From positions 62,001-126,000 of the forward strand of contig DASVEE010000067.1 in the NCBI GenBank assembly GCA_036380735.1: a DNA stretch of 64,000 bases, given 5' to 3'. The translations under genes and the position numbers were made by a program. The notes beneath the pieces were generated by a model. That model ran no database searches, had not been told where the DNA came from, and worked only from the letters and a program-made list of their open reading frames with translations. Shown piece by piece: positions 36,839 through 47,840 of the stretch. The DNA comes from DASVEE01 sp036380735. GTDB taxonomy: Bacteria > Acidobacteriota > Thermoanaerobaculia > Gp7-AA8. Within the stretch, counting starts at the first letter, position 1. Every line of letters begins with the position of its first letter.

Positions 36839-37843
36839 CTATTGCGGCGTTTCCAGGCCCCAGTAGTACTTGTCCATGAAGGGCTTGAAGTCCTTCTTCG
36901 CCACGACGCCCAGCAGGCCGGCGACGTCTTTCGTCGTGCCGAACTTGAATCGGAAGCTCTTCTGGTACGACTTCATGAACGTGAGGAAGGCGTCGTCGCC
37001 GACTTCCTTGTGCAACGCGGCGAGCAGCAGCGGTCCCTTCGAGTACAGCAGATGCACGCGCTGCCAGTCGAAGTTGTTCAGCGTACGGATGCGATTCGCC
37101 AGCGGGATCGGCGCGGTGGCGGCGGCCACTTTCGCGTTGCCCTTCCAGTGCGCGATGAGGCGGTTGTAGATCGCGTCACCCTGGAACTTCTTCAGCAGCA
37201 GCGCGGCGGAGTACTCGGCGAACGATTCGCTGAGCCACTGCTCCTCGTGCGACGGCATCTTCACGACGCTGCCCCAGTACTGGTGTGCGATCTCGTGCGC
37301 GATCCGCTCGTTCACTCCCTCGGAGTACAGCTGGTTTTCCTCGTGGAGGATCGGCTGAAAGGCTTCCGAGGTGATGAAGACGAGACCCGCGGGAGCCTGG
37401 CCCCAGCCGAAGGCACTCATCTCGACGATGCTGAGCTCCTCGAACGGGAAGGGTCCGAGGAAGTACTCGACTCTTCCTTCGCATCGCGGAACTCGGCGCG
37501 CACGGTCTTTTTGCCGGCGCCGTTCAGCTCGTGGAGGACGAAGAGCGGCTCGAGTCCCGATTCGAGGTTGTAGCGGAAGGTATCGCGATGGGCGGCGAAG
37601 GCCTCGGTCAGCGCGTCACCGGCAGCGCCATCGAGCGCCGGCACCGGCATCCCTCCCATCACGATCAGCGCCTCGGTCAGGTTGCCGGAGAGCGTCGTGC
37701 CGTTGAAGGCGGCGTCGGACTTCGTCGTCTTCAGGTTGGCTTTGAGGATGGGGTGCTCGACCGGATCGGGTGGCGACGTCGTTGGCGGCGGCAACCGAGC
37801 ACACGAAGAGCAGAGAGAGGAGCACGAGGGAACGGGAACGCAT
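36839..37843 (-). pseudogene. Frameshifted and shortened M1-type aminopeptidase
   Basis: Three reading frames must be joined. The first (from ATG 37843) gives a signal peptide, SLVLLSLLFVCSVAAAND. The frame changes near 37770 to read DPVEHPILKANLKTT and on to NLESGLEPLFVLHEL. It changes again near 37465 to read EYFLGPFPFEELSIVEMSAF. The last part keeps the whole gluzincin site: HEIAH, then Glu 18 residues later (ESFAEY), and the catalytic-type Tyr in LLYSKG. The joined length is about 330 residues, well under the 500-900 usual for M1 peptidases, so a central piece is probably lost too. Long-read indel errors could explain the frameshifts, but not the short length. Confidence 0.65.
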
Positions 37844-37917
37844 GACGGGCGGCAGTTTACGCAAATCGTGGAAACGGCCCAGGGTGGCCGGGCCTGCCTT
37901 TTGCCTCACCGGTCCGC

Positions 37918-38379
37918 ATGAAGAAAGCTGTTGCCGCCCTCGCCTGTCTCGCCGTGATGACCGCCTGCACGCCGGATGAGGCGAAGGCGCCGGATCCGGA
38001 CAACATCGAGGCGAGCTCCCAGACCGCGGGAACGACGACCTCGCCGCTCAACTCGCCGGTGCCGATCGAAAAAGAGCAGCCGGCGAACCGCGCCGGCGGT
38101 ACGGCGACCGTGGGACACGACGTTCAGCTCCTCGAGTACCAGATCCGCATCCCGCAGACGCTCGCCGCCGGAAAGCAGAAGTTCGCGATCGAGAACGCCG
38201 GCCGCGAACAGCACGCCTTCGAGATCGAAGGCAACGGCGTGCACACATCGACGAACGTGCTGGGCCGCGGCGATCGCACCAGCATGGAAGTCGACCTGAA
38301 GCCGGGGACGTACACGATCTACTGCCCGGTGAAGGGGCACAAAGAGAAGGGGATGACCACGACGGTGACGGTGCAGTAG
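37918..38379 (+). CDS. Cupredoxin-domain lipoprotein
   Basis: 153 residues. Lipobox Cys17 (ALACLAVMTAC) follows a signal peptide, so the protein is lipid-anchored on the outer side of the inner membrane or in the outer membrane. A polar linker to about 65 precedes a small beta-barrel. Type 1 copper ligands are in the usual order: His in REQHAFEI, then Cys, His and Met in YCPVKGHKEKGM. It probably passes electrons as a blue copper protein. No oxidase or reductase lies next to it. Confidence 0.85.
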   Translation: MKKAVAALACLAVMTACTPDEAKAPDPDNIEASSQTAGTTTSPLNSPVPIEKEQPANRAGGTATVGHDVQLLEYQIRIPQTLAAGKQKFAIENAGREQHAFEIEGNGVHTSTNVLGRGDRTSMEVDLKPGTYTIYCPVKGHKEKGMTTTVTVQ

Positions 38380-38382
38380 CCC

Positions 38383-38507
38383 GCCCCCGCGCCGCCGGTT
38401 TTCGGTTGTCGGTTGTTGGTTTTCGGTGCTGCGCTCGGCGGACGGCCGCGGCGTAGCGCAGCACCGAAAACCGAAAACCAACAACCAACAACCGGCGGCG
38501 CGGGGGC
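38383..38507. repeat. 7-bp-periodic hairpin H7 (GGTTTTC/GGTTGTC arms)
   Basis: A long, nearly perfect palindrome that fills the gap between the cupredoxin and asnB stops. The outer stem is GCCCCCGCGCCGCCGG / CCGGCGGCGCGGGGGC; the inner arms are GGTTTTC/GGTTGTC heptads; the core is GGTGCTGCGC / GCGCAGCACC. It is a likely two-way terminator. Confidence 0.92.
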
Positions 38508-40322
38508 CTACCAGCGCCCCATTTCCGGCGAGAACATCACGCCGTACACCTTGCGGGCCCAGGCGCGCTTCCCGAACTCCACTTTGCCCTCTTCCTGGCG
38601 CAGCCACTCTTTGATCGGCAGGGTGAAGCCGGTCTTGCGGCGCGCGCGGACGGCGTCGGGCAGCGGCGGTCGCGGGGCGTTGGCCAGGATCTGCTTGCCG
38701 CGCTCCTTGCGCGAGACCAGCACCGGCGCCAGCTTCTTCAGCAGATGCGCATCGACCAGCGGCACGCGCACTTCGAGCGAATGGGCCATGCTCGCCCAGT
38801 CCATGTCACGCAGAAGCTGGTTTCGCAGATAGAGCGACGACTCCAGCGCCGCGACGCGCGCGTATGGATTGCCGGGATCGGGGGTGACGGCGTGCTCCAG
38901 CAGATGAATCAGATCGAGGCGGCGCAACCCTTCGGAGGCGACGTCGGGCCCGAGGACGGAGGGGAGCTCGGTGGCGAGGAAGCGGCCGCGTTTGACGAGG
39001 TAGGCGCCGGCCCAGGACGAGCCGTAGCGGAGGATCTCCCCCATCTTCGGGCTCACGTGGCGGCTGCGCTTCGCCAGCGCGCTGTTCAGGCGATAGACGC
39101 CTTCGCCGAGGCCGGGGATGCGGGCGAGGACGCTGGTGATGGGCATCCAGCGGGGAATGTCGCGGAACGAGGTGTAGCCGCCGAACAGCTCGTCCCCGCC
39201 GGTGCCGGAGAGCGCGACCTTCAGCCCGAAATCGGCCGCGGCCTTGCTGATGAAGTAGCTGTTGAGGCCATCGACGGTCGGCTGATCCATCGCCGCGAAG
39301 ATGCGCGGCAGCTCGTTGCGGAAGTCGTCGAGCGTCAGGTCGCGGATGGTGTGGCGCACGCCGTACTGCTCCGCGACGACGGCGGCGAGCGGAGCCTCGT
39401 CGTTGTCGCGGCCGCGGTACTCCTCGAAGCGGAGCGTGAGCGTCTGCAGATCGGTGGCGCCGCTTTCCTTCGCGAAGGCGACGATGGCGCTGGAGTCGAT
39501 CCCGGCGGAGAGGAACGCGCCGACCGGCACGTCCGCGACCATGTGATAGCGGACCGATTCGAGCATTGCGTCGTGGACGAGCGCGAGGCGCTCGCCGTCC
39601 GACACCTTCGTCTGCGAGTCGACCGCGTCGCGCAGCGTGGCGGCGATGGAGAAGTACTGCCGCGGCTCCGACATGCCGCTGGCGTCGACATAGGCGAACG
39701 TGCCCGCCGGCAGTACGCGGATGGCGCGATACATCGTGAACGGCTCCGGCACCGTGCCGCGCAGGAAGAAGCCGGCCGCGCCCGCGGGATCGAACTGCGT
39801 GTCGACGCGGCCGCCGGCGACGAGCGCCTTCACCTGCGAGGCGACGCGGATGGTCCTGCCGTCGTTCGCGTAGTAGAGCGGCTTGATGCCGTACGGGTCG
39901 CGCGCGAGGAGCATGCGCCGCCGCTCGCCATCCCACAGAGCGATGGCGAACATGCCGCGCAGCTCGGTCAGCATCGCTTCGCCCAGCTCGTCGTAGAGCT
40001 CGAGCAGGACCTCGGTATCGGAATGCGAGGTGAACGTGCGGCCGCGGCTTTCCAGGCGCGCACGGAGCTCGCGGAAGTTGTAGATTTCCCCGTTGAAGAT
40101 GATGACGCGCGCGCCGCGGCGCATCGGCTGCGCCCCGCCGGGCGAGAGATCGATGATGGCCAGCCGCCGGTGCCCGAGCCCCACGCGGCCGTCGGCGCTG
40201 ACCCAGACATCCGCCGCATCCGGCCCCCGCGACCGCATGCATTCCCGCGACGCGACCAGCTCATCCGGGTCGACGGCCGGCGCGTCCGGGGAGTACGCAA
40301 AGATGCCGTTGATCCCGCACAT
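38508..40322 (-). CDS. asnB: Glutamine-hydrolysing asparagine synthetase
   Basis: 604 residues from ATG 40322; the frame runs further upstream only through repeat k. Cys2 (MCGINGIFA) is the N-terminal nucleophile of the glutaminase domain (1-200); FNGEIYNF near 75 and SDTEVLLELYDE near 99 belong to it. The synthetase domain holds the PP-loop LSAGIDSSAI near 265 and SGTGGDELFGGY near 365. The enzyme makes Asn, or amidates another acid in sugar or peptide pathways, as some AsnB-like proteins do. TATACT nine bases before the start and no ribosome site suggest a leaderless message. Confidence 0.9.
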   Translation of the reverse strand: MCGINGIFAYSPDAPAVDPDELVASRECMRSRGPDAADVWVSADGRVGLGHRRLAIIDLSPGGAQPMRRGARVIIFNGEIYNFRELRARLESRGRTFTSHSDTEVLLELYDELGEAMLTELRGMFAIALWDGERRRMLLARDPYGIKPLYYANDGRTIRVASQVKALVAGGRVDTQFDPAGAAGFFLRGTVPEPFTMYRAIRVLPAGTFAYVDASGMSEPRQYFSIAATLRDAVDSQTKVSDGERLALVHDAMLESVRYHMVADVPVGAFLSAGIDSSAIVAFAKESGATDLQTLTLRFEEYRGRDNDEAPLAAVVAEQYGVRHTIRDLTLDDFRNELPRIFAAMDQPTVDGLNSYFISKAAADFGLKVALSGTGGDELFGGYTSFRDIPRWMPITSVLARIPGLGEGVYRLNSALAKRSRHVSPKMGEILRYGSSWAGAYLVKRGRFLATELPSVLGPDVASEGLRRLDLIHLLEHAVTPDPGNPYARVAALESSLYLRNQLLRDMDWASMAHSLEVRVPLVDAHLLKKLAPVLVSRKERGKQILANAPRPPLPDAVRARRKTGFTLPIKEWLRQEEGKVEFGKRAWARKVYGVMFSPEMGRW

Positions 40323-40331
40323 TGGCCGCGG

Positions 40332-40337
40332 AGTATA
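40332..40337 (-). promoter_or_regulatory. Probable -10 box of asnB
   Basis: TATACT on the minus strand, nine bases before ATG 40322. No Shine-Dalgarno sequence and no clear -35. Confidence 0.5.
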
Positions 40338-40348
40338 TCGGCGGCACA

Positions 40349-40518
40349 GGGAACGATGGGACCGATAGGACGAATAGGACTGATAGGACGAATAGGACGA
40401 ATAGGACGGATAGGAGATGGTGCAGCCGTTGGCCGGGGGATCTACGCCGCGGCTCTCCTGGGCGGGTGGGGTCCCATCAGTCCTATTGGTCTGATAGGAC
40501 CTATCCGTCCTATCGTTC
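40349..40518. repeat. 9-bp-periodic inverted repeat, copy k
   Basis: The left arm has about seven units (GGGAACGATGGGAC onward); the right arm is the inverse and ends CGTCCTATCGTTC. The spacer is about 65 bp. It lies between the FtsB-like gene and asnB, both on the minus strand, with the asnB promoter next to it. Confidence 0.88.
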
Positions 40519-40521
40519 TTT

Positions 40522-40851
40522 CTAGTTGCGGCTCTTCGGCAGCATGTAAACCAGCTCGCCGGGCTTGGACATCCCCAGGTCTTCCCTGGCGATGCGCTCC
40601 ACGGCGTAGGTCGACTTCTTGGCGCTGTCGATCTCGGCACGGAGGCGGGCGTTCTCGTTCCTGAGGTGCTGGATGTCCGCCTGGAGCTCGGTGACGCGCT
40701 TGCGCGAGTGCTGCAGCTCCGGCAGGCCGCGGTCGCTGAAAACGAAGGAGATGAAGAAGACGATCGTCAGGACGACCGACAGCATGACGACCGCTTTGAG
40801 CGTCACCTGGGTCGCGCGTCGCGAATCGTGGGTCGAGACAGACGGGGGCAC
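40522..40851 (-). CDS. FtsB/DivIC-like septum formation initiator
   Basis: 109 residues from GTG 40851. A single membrane helix VVMLSVVLTIVFFISFVF lies at about 20-38. A coiled coil follows (about 48-78: KRVTELQADIQHLRNENARL), then the ARE-DLGM-PGE motif with which this family ends: IAREDLGMSKPGELVYMLP. In FtsB-type proteins the coiled coil binds FtsL and FtsQ at the division site. The gene is divergent from purB, with only 30 bp between the start codons. The start codon choice is uncertain. Confidence 0.8.
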   Translation of the reverse strand: MPPSVSTHDSRRATQVTLKAVVMLSVVLTIVFFISFVFSDRGLPELQHSRKRVTELQADIQHLRNENARLRAEIDSAKKSTYAVERIAREDLGMSKPGELVYMLPKSRN

Positions 40852-40869
40852 GCGCGTAGTGTACCGTCC

Positions 40870-40875
40870 TATAAT
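40870..40875 (+). promoter_or_regulatory. Probable -10 box of purB
   Basis: A perfect TATAAT, six bases before GTG 40882. The transcript would begin at or next to the start codon. It lies between the two divergent start codons of ftsB-like and purB. No clear -35. Confidence 0.6.
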
Positions 40876-40881
40876 CCAGCC

Positions 40882-42318
40882 GTGAAGCGCGACTCCGCCT
40901 CGAACCCTCTCACCGAACGGTACGCCTCGAAAGAGATGTCGTACCTCTTCTCCTCGAATTTCAAGTTCCGGACGTGGCGGCGCCTCTGGGTCGCGCTGGC
41001 CGAAGCGGAGCAGGAGCTCGGGCTGCCGATCACCGACGCCCAGCTCGCCGAGCTCCGCCAGAACCTCGAGACGATCAACTACGAGGACGCGGAGCGCCGC
41101 GAGCGCGAGGTGCGGCACGACGTGATGTCGCACATCTACGCCTTCGGCCTCCAGGCCCCCTCCGCCAAGGGCATCATCCACCTCGGCGCCACCTCGGCCT
41201 TCGTCACCGACAACACCGACATCCTGCAGATGGCCGAGGGGCTGCGCATCCTGCGCCGCCGCATCGTCAATCTGATGGCGAAGCTGCGCGACTTCGCGTG
41301 GCAGTGGCGCGGCACGCCGGCTCTGGCATTCACGCACTTCCAGCCGGCGCAGCTCACCACCGTCGGGAAGCGCGCAACGCTCTGGCTGCACGACCTCCTC
41401 CTCGACTACCGCGACCTCGAGTTCCGCGAATCGCAGCTCGCCCTCCTCGGCGTCAAAGGGGCGACCGGCACGCAGGCGTCGTTCCTCAACCTGTTCGACG
41501 GCGACGAAGCGAAAGTGAACCGCCTCGAACAGCTCGTCGCGGAGAAGGTCGGGATGCGCCGCAGCTATCCGGTCTCCGGGCAGACGTATTCACGCAAGGT
41601 GGATTCGCAGGTGGTGAACGCGCTGGCGAGCTTCGCGCAGTCGGCGTCGAAGTTCGGCTACGACATGCGCCTGCTGCAGCACCTCAAGGAGATCGAGGAG
41701 CCGTTCGAGGAAGAGCAGGTCGGCTCCTCGGCCATGGCTTACAAACGCAACCCGATGCGCGCGGAGCGCATCGACGCGCTGGCGCGGCATCTCATCGTCA
41801 ACGCGCTGAATCCGGCACTGACGGCGGCGACGCAGTGGTTCGAGCGCACGCTCGACGACTCGGCCAACCGCCGCATCGCGCTGCCCGAGGCGTTCCTCGC
41901 CGCGGACGCGATCGCGCTGATCTACGACAACGTCGTCGGCGGCCTTGTCGTGCACGAGGAAGTCATCGCCACGAACGTCCGCCGCGAGCTGCCGTTCATG
42001 ATGACGGAGAACCTGATGATGGAAGGCGCGCGGCGCGGCGGTGACCGGCAGGTGCTGCACGAGCGCGTGCGCGTCCATTCGCAGGCAGCGGCAGACGCGC
42101 TCAAAGGGGGTGCGGCGCACAACGACCTTTTCGACCGCATCGCCGGCGATGCGCTGTTCGGCATCGACCGCGCGGCCATCGACGAGCTGGCGCGTCCAGA
42201 GCACTACACCGGCCTTTCGAGACAGCAGACGGAGCGCTTCCTCACGGAGGACGTCGATCCCGTGCTCGAAGCAAATCGCGCGGAGATCCGCGCGGAGATC
42301 GGCGAGGTGCGGGTATGA
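40882..42318 (+). CDS. purB: Adenylosuccinate lyase
   Basis: 478 residues from GTG 40882; the frame is open far upstream, but those bases run through ftsB on the other strand. The superfamily signature is SSAMAYKRNPMRAERI near 282, with HLGATSAFVTDN near 97 and THFQPAQLTTVGKR near 150. It belongs to the longer PurB type (about 475), like the mammalian enzyme. It splits SAICAR and adenylosuccinate in purine synthesis, in the cytosol. The stop overlaps the start of rlpA (ATGA). TATAAT sits six bases before the start. Confidence 0.94.
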   Translation: MKRDSASNPLTERYASKEMSYLFSSNFKFRTWRRLWVALAEAEQELGLPITDAQLAELRQNLETINYEDAERREREVRHDVMSHIYAFGLQAPSAKGIIHLGATSAFVTDNTDILQMAEGLRILRRRIVNLMAKLRDFAWQWRGTPALAFTHFQPAQLTTVGKRATLWLHDLLLDYRDLEFRESQLALLGVKGATGTQASFLNLFDGDEAKVNRLEQLVAEKVGMRRSYPVSGQTYSRKVDSQVVNALASFAQSASKFGYDMRLLQHLKEIEEPFEEEQVGSSAMAYKRNPMRAERIDALARHLIVNALNPALTAATQWFERTLDDSANRRIALPEAFLAADAIALIYDNVVGGLVVHEEVIATNVRRELPFMMTENLMMEGARRGGDRQVLHERVRVHSQAAADALKGGAAHNDLFDRIAGDALFGIDRAAIDELARPEHYTGLSRQQTERFLTEDVDPVLEANRAEIRAEIGEVRV

Positions 42319-43244
42319 GACGGCACCTGTCGATCATCGTGCTGCTGGTGTTCGCCGCGTACGGCTGCGTCACGACGAAGCCGGCCACGCAGCCGGCTCC
42401 GGAGCTGCTGCGCGGCGTAGCGAGCTGGTACGGCGAGGAGTTTGCCGGACGCACGACCGCCAACGGCGAGATCTTCGATCCGCTGCTGCTCACGGCGGCG
42501 CACCGGCAGTTGCCGTTCGGCACCGTCGTGGACGTGAAGAACGCGAAGACGGGGCAGACGGTGCGCGTGCGCATCAACGACCGCGGCCCGTACGTCGGCG
42601 GCCGCATGATCGACCTTTCGTACGCCGCGGCGCAGCAGATCGGGCTCATTGAGCCGGGCATCGGCGACGTCGAAGTGCGCGTCGTGAAAGTCGGTGCCGG
42701 CGATCGCGAGCCACCGGCACCCTACGAAGTGACGGTGAAGGAGCAGACGCCCGCACCCGTGGTGGCGCCGGCTCCTTCGCAGACATCGGCTCCGCCGGTC
42801 GCGTTCCCGCTGCCGTCGCAGACGACCGCGCCGGCGCCGGCCGTCGTCGACCGCGTCGAGGTGATCGAAGAGCGCGCCGGCGTACCGACGCGGCGTCAGG
42901 TCTCCGCCGACGGCCGCACGCTCGAAGCGGTGCCGGTCGAAGAGGATGCTCCGCGTCCCGCGGCGTCACTGGATCGCGAGCGCGTGGCGGCCGCCCCGCC
43001 ACCGGCACCCGTGCGCAGCAGCAGCGCGCGGAAGCAGTTCTTCGTGCAGGTGGGCGCGTTCTCCCTCGAGGAGAACGCTGAGGCGCTGCGCGTCCGGCTG
43101 ACCCGCATCGGTCAGACGGCGTTCATCCATCACGACCGGCTGTATCGCGTCAGGATGGGACCGTTCGCCACGCGCGACCTGGCGGTGAACGCCCGCGGCA
43201 CGCTGGAAGCGAACGGCGTGTCCGCGATCATCGTCAGCGAATAG
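42315..43244 (+). CDS. rlpA: RlpA-type septal lipoprotein with SPOR domain
   Basis: 309 residues. Lipobox Cys18 (VFAAYGC) marks an outer-membrane lipoprotein. A double-psi beta-barrel lies at about 33-122, with the family's GVASWYGEEFAGRTTANGE and INDRGPYVGGRMIDLS. A Pro-rich linker (135-235) precedes the SPOR domain (about 236-309: FFVQVGAFSLEENAEAL). RlpA proteins cut bare glycan strands at the division septum, where SPOR binds. The gene is coupled to purB by a 4-base overlap, an odd metabolic pairing. Confidence 0.92.
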   Translation: MRRHLSIIVLLVFAAYGCVTTKPATQPAPELLRGVASWYGEEFAGRTTANGEIFDPLLLTAAHRQLPFGTVVDVKNAKTGQTVRVRINDRGPYVGGRMIDLSYAAAQQIGLIEPGIGDVEVRVVKVGAGDREPPAPYEVTVKEQTPAPVVAPAPSQTSAPPVAFPLPSQTTAPAPAVVDRVEVIEERAGVPTRRQVSADGRTLEAVPVEEDAPRPAASLDRERVAAAPPPAPVRSSSARKQFFVQVGAFSLEENAEALRVRLTRIGQTAFIHHDRLYRVRMGPFATRDLAVNARGTLEANGVSAIIVSE

Positions 43245-43248
43245 CCAC

Positions 43249-43446
43249 GGGGGAACGATAGGACCTATGGGACGAATGGGACCTATAGGACAGATAGGAC
43301 GGCTGCGGGGTCTGCGGCGGCTGGATCTATGTGCGGCGGCCCCCACGCAGGTCCCTCCCCTTCGTACCTCAGGGTCGGGATGACACCGGGATGGGCGGAT
43401 GGGGTCCCATAGGTCCTATTCGTCCTATAGGTCCCATCCGTCCCAT
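43249..43446. repeat. 9-bp-periodic inverted repeat with inner element, copy l
   Basis: The left arm (43249-43308) and right arm (43407-43446) are AGGACNNAT units in opposite directions. Between them (43323-43386) lies the inverse of the inner element of copy d, sharing CGCACATAGATCC, GAGGGACCTG and GTGTCATCCCGA. It lies between the convergent rlpA and ndk genes. Confidence 0.88.
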
Positions 43447-43458
43447 GAAAACGGTGGC

Positions 43459-43878
43459 CTAGGCGGTCAGTTCGCTCTCAGCGAAGAAGAACGCGATTTC
43501 GATTCTTGCGTTCTCATCGGAGTCTGAGCCGTGAATGGCGTTCTGCTCGATCGACTCGCCGAATTCGGCGCGGATCGTTCCCTGGTCGGCCTTCTTCGGG
43601 TCGGTGGCGCCCATGAGCGTGCGGAGGCTCGTGACCGCGTCGTCCTTCTGGAGGGCGGCGACATAGACCGGCCCGGAGGTCATGTAGCGCACGAGGTCGC
43701 CGTAGAACGGGCGTTCCTTGTGAACCGCGTAGAACGCCTCGGCCTGCTGCTGCGAGAGGCCGATTTTCTTGAGCCCGAGGACGCGAAAGCCTTCGGCTTC
43801 GAGACGGCTGACGATTTTGCCGAAGTTGCCTTTGCGGACCGAGTCCGGCTTGATGATCGTGAAAGTACGGTTGGACAT
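43459..43878 (-). CDS. ndk: Nucleoside diphosphate kinase
   Basis: 139 residues. The enzyme transfers the gamma phosphate from ATP to NDPs through a phospho-His. The active His is in NAIHGSDS near 115, and RTFTIIKPDSVRKG at the start binds phosphate. Length is standard. The start has AAAGGA upstream, and its promoter (TATAAT) lies 34 bases back within the end of the histidine-kinase gene. This is one of the genes with a normal leader. Confidence 0.96.
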   Translation of the reverse strand: MSNRTFTIIKPDSVRKGNFGKIVSRLEAEGFRVLGLKKIGLSQQQAEAFYAVHKERPFYGDLVRYMTSGPVYVAALQKDDAVTSLRTLMGATDPKKADQGTIRAEFGESIEQNAIHGSDSDENARIEIAFFFAESELTA

Positions 43879-43913
43879 GCTGTTCCTTTACCTGAAGCGA
43901 ATTGGGGCGCGGA

Positions 43914-46016
<2,103 letters not shown>

Positions 46017-46060
46017 GGGAGTAGGGGGAATGGTACTCCCGGTGGGAGGGAGGTGATTGG

Positions 46061-46180
46061 TTTGGTTTTCGGTTGTCGGTTTTCGGCTTTCGGTGCTGCG
46101 CGATGCGACGCAGTTCGCACGAGCCGACGTCCATCGCATAGCGGAGCACCAAAAACCGAAAACCGACAACCGAAAACCGG
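46061..46180. repeat. 7-bp-periodic hairpin H8 (GGTTTTC arms)
   Basis: GGTTTTC, GGTTGTC units on the left and GAAAACC, GACAACC on the right, with GGTGCTGCGC and GCGGAGCACC around a loop of about 40 bp. It lies between codirectional genes, upstream of the kinase start. Confidence 0.9.
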
Positions 46181-46183
46181 CCC

Positions 46184-47170
46184 CTAGATCTGTGTGATCA
46201 CCAGCCCCGCCTCACCCTTGGTGACCAGCGCATCGGTCAACTCCAGCGGTTCGTTGATCTCGACGTCATGGGCCACGATGCAGCGTTCCAGGCGGGCGCC
46301 TCTGGCGATGCGGCAGCGGTCCCAGACGACGCTTTCGAGGAGGTCGCCTTCGACGTTGCTCTGCGCGCCGACCTGGGAGCGCACGAGGCGGCCGGTGATG
46401 CGGGCGCTTTCGTCGATGATGGAGTCGCCGTCGATGCGGGAGCCGCGGGCGCGGTCGACGGTGCCGCGCAGCGTCGCCTCGTGCAGCGCGCGGGTGGCGC
46501 CGGTGTAGCGCTGCGGCGTACCGATGTCGAACCAGACGCCGTCATCGACGACGCCGGCCAGTGTTTCTTCTCCGCGATCGAGTTGCGGCTGATAGACCTC
46601 GTCGACGATGCCGCTGAATTCCTTCTCCGGGAGGTAGCGGAAGATGCGCGTGCTGATGCAGTGCGCGCCGCCGAACATCAGCGGCTCGCCGGTTCCTTTG
46701 CCGAAGCCGGTGACGCGGCCGTGCTCGAAGTAGACGGGCGTGAAGCGATCGTTCTCCGGCGGACGGCGAAGCGACAGCGCGGCCAGTGCATCGTTCGCGC
46801 GGCGTGCCTGCGACAGCACATCCCAATGCGGAAACTGGATCGTGTCGCCGTTGACGAGGAAGAACTCCTCGCCGCCTTCGAGCCAGGGGCGGACGCGCCG
46901 CACGCCGCCGCCGGTGCCGAGGATTTCCTCTTCGCGGGAGAAGTGGAAGGTGGCTTCGCTGGCGTAGGTGTCCTGCAGGTAGCGCTCGATCGGCTCAGGG
47001 AGATGATGCAGGTTGACGACGAGCTCGCGCACGCCGGCGCGAATGAAGGCTTCGACGGCCCACGCGATCAGCGGCCGGTTACACACCGGCACCATCGGTT
47101 TCGGCAGCGTGTGAGTGACAGGGCGAAAGCGCGTGCCGAAGCCCGCGGCGAGGATCATTGCTTTGGTCAT
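46184..47170 (-). CDS. NDP-sugar pyrophosphorylase (nucleotidyltransferase)
   Basis: 328 residues from ATG 47170. The N-terminal nucleotidyltransferase motif is AMILAAGFGTRFRPVTHTLP, ending in KPM (residues 4-26), followed by LGTGGGVRRV near 95 and FLVNGD near 117 (metal-binding Asp). The last 90 residues are hexad-like strands of a left-handed beta-helix. It would activate a sugar 1-phosphate with an NTP for envelope or polysaccharide synthesis. Mannose-1-phosphate guanylyltransferase and MurU-type enzymes are the closest in look. The neighbours do not settle the sugar. Confidence 0.85.
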   Translation of the reverse strand: MTKAMILAAGFGTRFRPVTHTLPKPMVPVCNRPLIAWAVEAFIRAGVRELVVNLHHLPEPIERYLQDTYASEATFHFSREEEILGTGGGVRRVRPWLEGGEEFFLVNGDTIQFPHWDVLSQARRANDALAALSLRRPPENDRFTPVYFEHGRVTGFGKGTGEPLMFGGAHCISTRIFRYLPEKEFSGIVDEVYQPQLDRGEETLAGVVDDGVWFDIGTPQRYTGATRALHEATLRGTVDRARGSRIDGDSIIDESARITGRLVRSQVGAQSNVEGDLLESVVWDRCRIARGARLERCIVAHDVEINEPLELTDALVTKGEAGLVITQI

Positions 47171-47173
47171 GCT

Positions 47174-47260
47174 GTTTTTGGTTTTCGGTTTTCGGTTTTC
47201 GGTAGTGCGCACCGCATGCCATCGGCAGCACCAAAAACCGACAACCAAAAACCAACAACG
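47174..47260. repeat. 7-bp-periodic hairpin H9 (GGTTTTC arms)
   Basis: Three GGTTTTC units on the left, the inverse on the right, and a reduced core GGTAGTGCGC / GGCAGCACC. It sits between the CYTH gene and the nucleotidyltransferase start on the minus strand. Confidence 0.88.
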
Positions 47261-47273
47261 CGCGCAGCGCGGC

Positions 47274-47840
47274 CTATGCGGTGGGCAGTGCTTCCGGCGG
47301 GAAGACCATGTTCTCCGGCAGGTCGGCGCGTGTGCGCCGGTGCTGACGGTACAGCTCCGCGTAGCTCTGGCGGATCGCGGTGTCCATGGTGAAGCCCAGC
47401 TCGTCGGAGACGGTGCGGATCGTGTCGATGGGGCCTTCGATCTCGAAGTAGTCGCCGATCGGCGTGCGGTCGATGACGACTTCGACGTCGCGGACGCGCC
47501 AGACCTCGCGGAACTTCTGGTAGCGGAACGTCGGCTTGAAGCCGAGCGCGTCGAAGAGCTGGATGGCCAGCTCGAAGCTCTCCACGCCCGTCTGCACTTC
47601 CTCGCGCGTCTTGACGTTGCCGTCGAACGCCATCGGTCCTTTGAACGTGGCGAGCGCGTAGCGGCCGAACTTGCGGACGCGCAGGAGCGAGCCTTTCGTT
47701 CGCAGCTCGCCGCGACGGTCGAGGACGATGTTGTCCTCGAACGTCTCGGGATAGAGCCGCTGCGCGCCGATGTCCTGCAGCCTTCGGAGCAGGGCCGGCC
47801 GGTCGCGCAGCGGGAACTTGACCTCGATTTCCTGGGCCAT
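47274..47840 (-). CDS. CYTH-domain protein (class IV adenylate cyclase-like)
   Basis: 188 residues from ATG 47840, whose first base is the last base of the pgk stop (TGATG). The defining ExExK motif is at the start (QEIEVKF). Lys and Arg strands that bind triphosphate follow (LLRVRKFG, ATFKGP, REEVQT), as does EIEGP near 142. CYTH proteins bind or split triphosphates (CyaB-type adenylate cyclases, thiamine or inorganic triphosphatases). Which reaction is meant cannot be told. Its place as third gene of a glycolytic operon hints at a link with energy or ATP level. Confidence 0.85.
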   Translation of the reverse strand: MAQEIEVKFPLRDRPALLRRLQDIGAQRLYPETFEDNIVLDRRGELRTKGSLLRVRKFGRYALATFKGPMAFDGNVKTREEVQTGVESFELAIQLFDALGFKPTFRYQKFREVWRVRDVEVVIDRTPIGDYFEIEGPIDTIRTVSDELGFTMDTAIRQSYAELYRQHRRTRADLPENMVFPPEALPTA

